Below are positions 1 through 4,278 of a stretch of 7,257 nt of DNA, piece after piece. Within the stretch, counting starts at the first letter, position 1, and each line of letters starts with the position of its first letter. The notes under the pieces are model-generated. The model did not search any database. It worked only from the letters and a program-made list of their open reading frames with translations, and was not told the origin of the DNA. This DNA is from an uncultured Phycisphaerales bacterium (lineage in GTDB: Bacteria > Planctomycetota > Phycisphaerae > Phycisphaerales > UBA1924): contig CALFMQ010000091.1 in the NCBI GenBank assembly GCA_937879825.1, positions 1 to 7,257 of the forward strand, written 5' to 3'. The position numbers and the translations under genes are program-made.

Positions 1-53
1 GCGCCGGCGATGAAGAGTTTGTGGGTTTTGGTGACTTGGATTCGTTCGGTCAT
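1..53 (-). CDS. Aldehyde dehydrogenase, second paralogue (N-terminal fragment, gene runs off the window)
   Basis: Only the first 17 complete codons are visible, from an ATG at 53-51: MTERIQVTKTHKLFIAG. The stretch KTHKLFIAG resembles the N-terminal strand (KTYKLFIGG-like, before the first Rossmann segment) of NAD(P)-dependent aldehyde dehydrogenases. It lies downstream of deoC and a complete aldehyde dehydrogenase on the same strand. A deoC gene followed by two aldehyde dehydrogenases is an arrangement I recall from other bacteria, mainly actinobacteria. The likely role is oxidation of acetaldehyde or a related aldehyde. No strong ribosome-binding sequence precedes the ATG. The nearest upstream sequence is the end of the repeat-bounded GxxExxY cassette, whose outer repeat edge is about 20 bases away. 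The identification rests on 17 residues plus context. Confidence 0.65.
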   Translation of the reverse strand, partial: MTERIQVTKTHKLFIAG

Positions 54-72
54 GATTCAGTCCAGAAGAGAT

Positions 73-105
73 TTAACCACAAGAGCACACAGAGAGCACA
101 GAGAA
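73..105 (+). repeat. Dispersed purine-rich repeat, copy 1 (left arm of inverted pair)
   Basis: The plus strand reads TTAACCACAAGAG, then CACACAGAGAG, then CACAGAGAA. The heptamer GAGCACA occurs twice, at 83-89 and 94-100, so the motif repeats with an 11-bp period, about one helical turn. The same sequence returns inverted at 521-554 and direct at 4122-4155, and a diverged inverted copy lies at 4238-4268. Similar ACCACAGAG-type repeats are, from memory, scattered through many bacterial genomes. They often create spurious peptides of the type TTRAHREHRE. Confidence 0.9.
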
Positions 106-116
106 GATGCATTGAG

Positions 117-515
117 TCATAGAACTCGGCGGACGATGCCATCCTTGAGGATCTTTGAGTTGAAGTTGATAAGGAGCCCGACGCGCTTGTTCGCCAGCCG
201 CATGTAGGTGAGTAGCTGGGCCTCATGGACTCGATTCATAGTCTCGATTGATTTGATCTCGACGACAATCTGATGTTCGATCAAGAGATCGATCCTGTAC
301 CCGCAATCGATTCGGATTCCTTTGTATTCGACGGGCAGCGGTGCCTGCTGTTGGTAGGCGATGCCGGCGGCACCGAGTTCATGACAGAGGCATGCCTCAT
401 AGGCGGACTCGAGTAAGCCCGGCCCCAACTCTCTGTGCACTTCGATCGCGCACCCGATGATGGCGTGCGTCAGGTCCGCTGCCACACCACCCTGCACTGT
501 CTTGATCTGAGTCAC
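117..515 (-). CDS. GxxExxY family protein (PD-(D/E)XK nuclease-like fold)
   Basis: The product has 132 residues from a GTG start at 515-513. GTG is chosen because GAGAGGA lies just upstream and the family similarity begins soon after. The family signature is visible as G33-L-L-E36-S-A-Y39 within GPGLLESAYE. A PD-(D/E)XK-type pattern follows: D76 in YRIDLL, then E86-I-K88 in VVEIKS, and a C-terminal section typical of the family (LLTYMRLANKRVGLLINF). The length of about 130 residues is usual. The biochemical role of the family is not established; a nuclease or nucleic-acid-binding activity is inferred from the fold motif. The gene sits between inverted copies of a dispersed repeat, and its ribosome-binding site lies in the upstream copy. 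The cassette interrupts two aldehyde dehydrogenase genes. A much longer in-frame reading upstream of this start is antisense noise within the dehydrogenase. Confidence 0.85.
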   Translation of the reverse strand: MTQIKTVQGGVAADLTHAIIGCAIEVHRELGPGLLESAYEACLCHELGAAGIAYQQQAPLPVEYKGIRIDCGYRIDLLIEHQIVVEIKSIETMNRVHEAQLLTYMRLANKRVGLLINFNSKILKDGIVRRVL

Positions 516-520
516 TGATT

Positions 521-554
521 CCTCTCTGTGATCTCTGTGTGCTCTTGTGGTGAA
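521..554 (-). repeat. Dispersed purine-rich repeat, copy 2 (right arm of inverted pair)
   Basis: Read on the minus strand it is TTCACCACAAGAG, CACACAGAGAT, CACAGAGAGG. It differs from copy 1 by one base within the 30-bp core. It begins five bases after the stop codon of the upstream dehydrogenase. Its inner end supplies the GAGAGG that precedes the GTG start of the GxxExxY gene. In a read-through transcript, copies 1 and 2 could pair into a stem of about 30 bp enclosing the GxxExxY coding region. Confidence 0.9.
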
Positions 555-558
555 TGAT

Positions 559-2142
559 TTACAGACGGACATAGGCGCGGAGGCCCTGCATGCCGCCCTC
601 GCGGCCGAAGCCGGACTCCTTGAAGCCGCCGAAGGGCGAGGCGGCGTCGAACTGGTTGTAGGTGTTGCACCAGATGACACCGGCTTTGAGTTTCGTGGCG
701 ATCTCGAAAACCTTGGAGCCCTTGTCGGTCCAGACGCCGGCGGCGAGGCCGTAGGGCGTGTTGTTGGCGCGGGAGAGGGCTTCTTCGGGTGTGCGAAAGG
801 TTTGGACGGCGAGGACGGGGCCGAAGATTTCTTCCTGGGCGATGCGGTGGGACTGCTGCACGCCGGTGAAGAAGGAGGGCGCACAGAAGTAGCCCTTGTC
901 GGGGAGCGCGCGCCCGTTGGCGCGGAAGAGTTCGGCGCCTTCTTCCTCGCCGATGCGGAGGTAGTCCTCGATCTTCTGGAGTTGTCCCTTGGAGTTGATG
1001 GCGCCGACATCGGTGTTCTTGTCCATCGGGTCGCCGACGCGGAGTGACTGCATGCGGATGCGGAGTCGCTCAACAACATCCGATGCGATGCCTTCCTGCA
1101 CGAAGAGGCGCGAGCCGGCGCAGCAGACATGGCCCTGATTGAAATAGATGCCCTGGATGATGCCCTCGATGGCCTGGTCGATGGAGGCGTCTTCGAAGAT
1201 GATGTTGGGCGATTTGCCGCCGAGTTCGAGGGTGAGGCGGAGGCCGTCGCCCCTCTCCGCAGCCAACTTCGCGAGTTTCTTGCCGACCTCGGTGGAGCCG
1301 GTGAAGGCGAGTTTGTGGATGCCGGAGTGTGCGGCGAGGGCTGCGCCGGTGGAGCCGTCGCCCGTGACGATGTTGACGACGCCGGGTGGGAGGTCGATCT
1401 CGGCGCAGATCTCGGCGAGGCGGAGCGCGGTGAGGGGAGTTGTTTCGGCGGGTTTGAGGACGACGGTGTTGCCGCACGCGAGGGCGGGAGCGATCTTCCA
1501 CGCGGCCATGAGGAGCGGGAAATTCCAAGGGATGATCTGTGCGCAGACGCCAACGGGTTCGGCCCCCCCCGCTCCTAAGCCCGGGAATGCGTACTGGAGT
1601 TTGTCTGCCCAGCCGGCGTTGTAGAAGAAGTGCTGGGCGACGAGCGGGATGTCGACATCGCGGGACTCTTTGATGGGCTTGCCGCCGTCGAGCGTTTCGA
1701 GGACGGCGAGTTCGCGGGCGCGTTCCTGGATTCGGCGTGCGAGGCGGAAGAGGAACTTGCCGCGTTCCTTGGCGGGGAGTTTGCGCCACTTGGGTAGTGC
1801 TGCGGACGCTGCGGCGACGGCGCGGTCGACATCCTTGGCGGTGCCCAGCGCGACCTCGGCGAGTTTCTGTTCGTTGGCGGGGTTGATGGTGGCGAAGGAC
1901 TTGCCGCCCCCGCCCCCCCCTACTTTCGTGAACTCGCCGTTGATGAAATGGCCGTAGGAGGCGTCGATGTTTACCTTGACGGACTCGGGCGCGGGTGCGT
2001 AGTCCCAGGCGTCGCCGAAGTTGAGTTCGTGTTTACGCACTGAGCGCTCGCGGCGCGTGGTTTCCGCGATCGGCTCATCGACTGTCTCATGTGACAGGTC
2101 GCCGATGGTGGCCTTGGGCTCGATGTTTTCGTGGTCGGTCAT
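559..2142 (-). CDS. NAD(P)-dependent aldehyde dehydrogenase (deoC-linked)
   Basis: The 527-residue protein should oxidise an aldehyde to the acid with NAD(P)+. Given the upstream deoC, acetaldehyde is the likely substrate. All hallmarks of the superfamily are present: the oxyanion-hole Asn in IPWN207F, the cofactor-binding Lys in VLK230PAE, the general base in LE306LGGK, the nucleophile in GHVC340CAGSR (C340 aligns with the catalytic Cys) and E438 in EEIFGPV. The first 60 or so residues form a charged extension before the core (SYGHFINGEF). The ATG at 2142 follows the deoC stop by nine bases. TAAGGA, which overlaps that stop, serves as ribosome-binding site, indicating translational coupling. 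Two spots look expanded compared with relatives I recall: six glycines at residues 75-80 and GLGAGGA at 188-194. Each is encoded over a run of eight G on the coding strand. The C-terminus ends with the usual FGGFKESGFGREGG motif, so the enzyme appears intact. Confidence 0.95.
   Translation of the reverse strand: MTDHENIEPKATIGDLSHETVDEPIAETTRRERSVRKHELNFGDAWDYAPAPESVKVNIDASYGHFINGEFTKVGGGGGGKSFATINPANEQKLAEVALGTAKDVDRAVAAASAALPKWRKLPAKERGKFLFRLARRIQERARELAVLETLDGGKPIKESRDVDIPLVAQHFFYNAGWADKLQYAFPGLGAGGAEPVGVCAQIIPWNFPLLMAAWKIAPALACGNTVVLKPAETTPLTALRLAEICAEIDLPPGVVNIVTGDGSTGAALAAHSGIHKLAFTGSTEVGKKLAKLAAERGDGLRLTLELGGKSPNIIFEDASIDQAIEGIIQGIYFNQGHVCCAGSRLFVQEGIASDVVERLRIRMQSLRVGDPMDKNTDVGAINSKGQLQKIEDYLRIGEEEGAELFRANGRALPDKGYFCAPSFFTGVQQSHRIAQEEIFGPVLAVQTFRTPEEALSRANNTPYGLAAGVWTDKGSKVFEIATKLKAGVIWCNTYNQFDAASPFGGFKESGFGREGGMQGLRAYVRL
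1563..1570. repeat. Eight-base C/G homopolymer within the aldehyde dehydrogenase gene
   Basis: There are eight consecutive C on the plus strand, read as G in the gene, encoding part of GLGAGGA just before EPVGVC. It is one of two 8-base homopolymers in this gene. Slippage here would shift the frame well before the catalytic Cys. Confidence 0.8.
1907..1920. repeat. C/G-tract (5 + 8 bases) within the aldehyde dehydrogenase gene
   Basis: Five C, one G, then eight C on the plus strand encode the glycine run at residues 75-80 of the dehydrogenase. The reading frame is open as given, so the tract is in register in this sequence. Confidence 0.8.
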
Positions 2143-2154
2143 GGTTCTTCCTTA
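2143..2154 (-). promoter_or_regulatory. Ribosome-binding site overlapping the deoC stop codon
   Basis: On the minus strand the deoC stop TAA runs directly into GGAAGAACC and then the ATG of the dehydrogenase. TAAGGA is a good match to the 16S anti-Shine-Dalgarno sequence, with about six bases of spacing. This fixes the dehydrogenase start and argues for coupled translation. It is one of the clearest ribosome-binding sites in the window. Confidence 0.7.
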
Positions 2155-3048
2155 CGCCTCGGTGACATCGTATGAGGCGAGGTATTGCTTGCCGCCGGCG
2201 CGGAGTTTGCCGAGTTGCATTAGGACATCGTTGAGGAGTGAGGAGGCGCCGAAGCGGAAGAGTTCGGGTGTGAGCCAGTCGTCGCCCAGGGTTTCCTTGA
2301 CCATGACGAGGTAGTGCAGCGCCTGCTTGGCGGTGCGGATTCCGCCGGCGGGTTTGACGCCGATTTTGACGCCGGTGCGGAGGTAGTGGTCGCGGACGGC
2401 TTCGAGCATGACAAGGGTGACGCCCATCGTGGCTGCGGGCTGGACCTTGCCGGTGGAGGTTTTGATGAAGTCGTACTCGGTCAGCCCGGCGGCGATGGCG
2501 AGGTCGGAGGCGGCGCGGACGAGGTCGTAGGTTTCGAGTTCGCCGGTTTCGAGGATGACCTTCAAATGGGCACTACCGCATGCTTCCTTCGTTGCTGCGA
2601 TTTCGTCGAAGACCTTGCCGCGTTGTCCGGAGAGGAAGAGGCCGCGCGAGATGACCATGTCGATCTCGTCGGCGCCGGCTTCGACGGCGCGCTTGGTGTC
2701 GTCGAGGCGGACTTTGAGCGGGTACTGGCCGCTGGGGAATCCGGTTGCGACGGAGGCGACATGGACTTTGCTGCCGGCGAGTGCGCGTTTGGCGGTCTGG
2801 ACGAGCTGCGGGTAGACGCAGATGGCGGCGACGGCGGGGATTGTTGGGTCTTTGGGTTCGGGATGGATCGCCTTGGCGCAGAGCGAGCGGACCTTCTCGG
2901 CGGAGTCCTTGCCCTCGAGGGTTGTGAGGTCGGTCATGGCGACGGCGAGGCGCAGGCCAGCGTCCTTGGCGCTGGTTTTGATGGAGCGCTTGGTGAAGGA
3001 GGCGGCGCGCTGATCGGCCATGACGCGGTCGACGGTGATCGTCTTCAT
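2152..3048 (-). CDS. deoC: Deoxyribose-phosphate aldolase
   Basis: The 298-residue class I aldolase cleaves 2-deoxy-D-ribose 5-phosphate to glyceraldehyde 3-phosphate and acetaldehyde in deoxynucleoside breakdown. The Schiff-base lysine is K196 in DFIK196TSTGK, a second active-site lysine is K232 in GVK232PAGGIR, and D130 lies in ADEIDMVI. DLTTLEG near residue 40 marks the first strand of the barrel. It is about 40 residues longer than the 259-residue E. coli enzyme, with an N-terminal extension of roughly 30 residues (TKRSIKTSAKDAG) as seen in longer DeoC forms. ATG at 3048 is preferred over an upstream in-frame start at 3102, because the extra 18 residues fall in a repeat-rich intergenic stretch and resemble nothing in the family. 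No Shine-Dalgarno sequence is visible. The downstream dehydrogenase starts nine bases after the stop, so the two are almost certainly co-transcribed; acetaldehyde is the product that links them. Confidence 0.95.
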   Translation of the reverse strand: MKTITVDRVMADQRAASFTKRSIKTSAKDAGLRLAVAMTDLTTLEGKDSAEKVRSLCAKAIHPEPKDPTIPAVAAICVYPQLVQTAKRALAGSKVHVASVATGFPSGQYPLKVRLDDTKRAVEAGADEIDMVISRGLFLSGQRGKVFDEIAATKEACGSAHLKVILETGELETYDLVRAASDLAIAAGLTEYDFIKTSTGKVQPAATMGVTLVMLEAVRDHYLRTGVKIGVKPAGGIRTAKQALHYLVMVKETLGDDWLTPELFRFGASSLLNDVLMQLGKLRAGGKQYLASYDVTEA

Positions 3049-3089
3049 GGGTGGATTGTAGGGGAGGGAGTGCGGTGGATTTGCGGAGA

Positions 3090-3150
3090 CCCCCACCGCC
3101 AAGCTCCCTTCGGTCGCTCGGCACCTCCCCCGATGGGGATCGGGGGAGGA
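3090..3150. repeat. Intergenic dispersed-type repeat with a perfect 11-bp hairpin
   Basis: The stretch between the hydrolase and deoC contains CCCCCACCGCCAAGC, a GGTCGCTCGG section and then a perfect inverted repeat. The arms are CCTCCCCCGAT (3124-3134) and ATCGGGGGAGG (3139-3149), with a four-G loop. I recall very similar sequences as interspersed repeats in planctomycete and other GC-rich genomes. It could stall polymerase or protect RNA ends. It has no T-tract on either side, so it is not a canonical intrinsic terminator. Confidence 0.65.
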
Positions 3151-3160
3151 CGCGATCGGT

Positions 3161-4129
3161 CTACTGCGCGCTTGTTCTCGCGATGAAGTCGGAGACGGCG
3201 TGGGCGACGGTGTGGAGCGAGTGTTCGTTGGTCCACAGGTCGTTATGCGAGCCGCCGTTGACTACTACAAGTTGTGCCGCCGCGCCTGAGGCGTGCGCGG
3301 CGTCGTGCATGGCGCGGGAGTCTTCGATGGGGCAGACCTCGTCGTGATCGCCGTGGATGAGCAGGAGCGGGACGCGGAGGTGCGCGGCGTGTTTCACACG
3401 ATCGAACCCCCCTACTCCCCCGCTCTCGTGCGCGCGGGAGAACTTGTAGCCGGCGTGGAGTCGGAAGCCGAGGTAAGCGAACGCGAGGGGGCCGTTGATG
3501 GCCCAAGGGAGGTTGCTCATGCGGATGACATTGCGCGCTGGGACCCAGGGAAATCGGTAGGCGGCTTCGGAGATGACGCCCGCGACGCACGGCGGGCAAT
3601 CTTGATTGGCTGCGCAGACGATGGAGACGCCGCCGCCGAGGGAGGCGCCGTAGAGGATGACGGGGCGGTCGGGGTGCGTGGTGTGCGCGTGGTCGATGAG
3701 TTGGCGGAGGATGCGGTCTTCGCGCGTGCCGAGGAAGCACTTTGATTGTGCTTCGCCGTGTCCGGGCGGGTCCCACGCGATGATGCGTGAGGCGTGCGGC
3801 GCGAGTCCTGTGAGGCGCGGGAGGACACCGAGGCGCGAGTCGCCCCAGCCGGGTGTGTAGATGACGACGGGGGCGTGCGGATCGTCGCCGGCGATGTTCC
3901 AGACGGGTGTTGTTGCTGGCGCGCTTTCGAGATTGAGCGTGTAGGCATCGAAGGCGCGGGGGTTTGGGAGTTCGCCGGGGTCGCCGGGTTTGTTGCGCGC
4001 GACGGCCCAGGAGTAAGTCTTGCGGGGCGGGTTGCGGAGCCGGCGCACGACGGCGAGCGCGGACATGATGACCGCGAGTGCGAGGCCGAGGATGAGGAGG
4101 ATTGCGAAGCCGAGCAAGGAGTTCACCAC
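3161..4129 (-). CDS. Membrane-anchored alpha/beta hydrolase
   Basis: This is an alpha/beta-hydrolase-fold serine hydrolase of 322 residues if started at GTG 4129. The N-terminus (LLGFAILLILGLALAVIM) is a single transmembrane anchor followed by RRLR, so the hydrolase domain may lie outside the cytoplasm or at the membrane face. The nucleophile elbow is GAS163LGGG. The probable acid is D263 in HGDHD and the His is H295 in GGSHND. IYTPGWGDS and WDPPGHGE match the early oxyanion-loop strands of the fold. The substrate cannot be assigned; peptidase, esterase and lipase members all look like this. The start is uncertain: GTG at 4129 or 4126 lies inside a dispersed repeat, a TTG at 4165 would add repeat-derived residues, and ATG at 4066 would remove the anchor. 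None has a good ribosome-binding site. A glycine-rich ESGGVGG segment at about residues 235-241 is encoded by G-tracts resembling those in the neighbouring dehydrogenase. Confidence 0.85.
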   Translation of the reverse strand: MVNSLLGFAILLILGLALAVIMSALAVVRRLRNPPRKTYSWAVARNKPGDPGELPNPRAFDAYTLNLESAPATTPVWNIAGDDPHAPVVIYTPGWGDSRLGVLPRLTGLAPHASRIIAWDPPGHGEAQSKCFLGTREDRILRQLIDHAHTTHPDRPVILYGASLGGGVSIVCAANQDCPPCVAGVISEAAYRFPWVPARNVIRMSNLPWAINGPLAFAYLGFRLHAGYKFSRAHESGGVGGFDRVKHAAHLRVPLLLIHGDHDEVCPIEDSRAMHDAAHASGAAAQLVVVNGGSHNDLWTNEHSLHTVAHAVSDFIARTSAQ

Positions 4130-4155
4130 AAGAGCACACAGAGAGCACAGAGAAA
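4122..4155 (+). repeat. Dispersed purine-rich repeat, copy 3
   Basis: It reads TTCACCACAAGAG, CACACAGAGAG, CACAGAGAA on the plus strand and differs from copy 1 (73-105) by a single base near its outer end. It overlaps the 5' end of the hydrolase reading frame, so the candidate GTG starts at 4129 and 4126 are repeat sequence. It forms an inverted pair with the diverged copy at 4238-4268. Confidence 0.9.
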
Positions 4156-4237
4156 GCCAGAACAAGAAGGACAGGTTAGTGGAGAATGGCGGGCCGGGCG
4201 GTTGGCGGGCGCACTCATCCTGCTTAGAGGAACTGCA

Positions 4238-4268
4238 CTCTTGTGTTCACTGTGGTCTCTTGTGCTGA
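4238..4268 (-). repeat. Dispersed purine-rich repeat, copy 4 (diverged)
   Basis: On the minus strand it reads TCAGCACAAGAG, ACCACAGTGAA, CACAAGAG. It matches the other three copies at most positions if one base is inserted near the inner end. It lies ten bases downstream of the rseP stop codon and is inverted with respect to copy 3. Confidence 0.65.
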
Positions 4269-4278
4269 GATGGTTTTC

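Larger units (their letters stand above)
73..554 (-). mobile_element. Putative GxxExxY cassette bounded by about 30-bp inverted repeats
   Basis: A 482-bp unit is bounded by two outward-facing copies of the same repeat, 73-105 on the plus strand and 521-554 on the minus strand. They agree at 29 of 30 positions across the ACCACAAG...CACAGAGA core. The only gene inside encodes a PD-(D/E)XK-like GxxExxY protein. The unit fills the space between the stop codon of one aldehyde dehydrogenase (559) and the start of the next (53) almost exactly, which suggests insertion into an operon gap. No transposase is present. That it is mobile is an inference; the inverted repeats and their gene-free second pair at 4122-4268 are seen directly. 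Confidence 0.5.
4122..4268. mobile_element. Gene-free inverted-repeat pair, possible MITE-like relative of the GxxExxY cassette
   Basis: The outward-facing arrangement seen around the GxxExxY gene recurs here with only about 82 bp between the arms (4156-4237) and no plausible coding sequence inside. The pair fills the gap between the rseP stop (4279) and the hydrolase start. The right arm is clearly diverged, so the unit is either older or built from two independent repeat insertions. Mobility is inferred from the shared arrangement alone. Confidence 0.4.

Noticed and set aside
10..207. A small plus-strand open frame encoding TTRAHREHRE-type sequence
   Set aside because: This is the translation of repeat copy 1 plus the antisense of the neighbouring genes, a well-known artefact of this repeat.
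70..560. GATTT at 70-74 and 556-560 as a target-site duplication around the GxxExxY cassette
   Set aside because: It is only five bases, its distance to the two repeat edges differs, and no equivalent duplication flanks the second inverted pair. Chance cannot be excluded.
117..1553. A 478-codon minus-strand frame that would fuse a long Ser/Arg/Pro-rich N-terminus to the GxxExxY protein
   Set aside because: The upstream part overlaps the well-supported aldehyde dehydrogenase in another frame and has the biased composition of an out-of-frame translation of GC-rich DNA. A GTG with a good ribosome-binding site starts the real gene at 515.
1907..1920. An intramolecular G-quadruplex in the dehydrogenase coding strand
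   Set aside because: The tract offers runs of eight and five G but not four well-separated runs of three, so a standard four-tract quadruplex is not supported.
3046..3102. An upstream start for deoC at 3102 adding 18 residues
   Set aside because: The added residues are encoded by intergenic sequence that includes the edge of a repeat, and they do not resemble DeoC. ATG 3048 gives MKTITVDRV leading into the aldolase.
3124..3149. The perfect 11-bp hairpin as an intrinsic terminator for the hydrolase gene
   Set aside because: Neither strand has a T-tract after the stem, and the sequence fits a dispersed repeat better. Some effect on transcription remains possible.
2314..3186. A 290-codon plus-strand open frame antisense to deoC
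   Set aside because: Its Gly/Asp/Val/Glu-rich composition is typical of the reverse complement of a GC-rich gene. It has no recognisable motif and lies opposite a clear DeoC.
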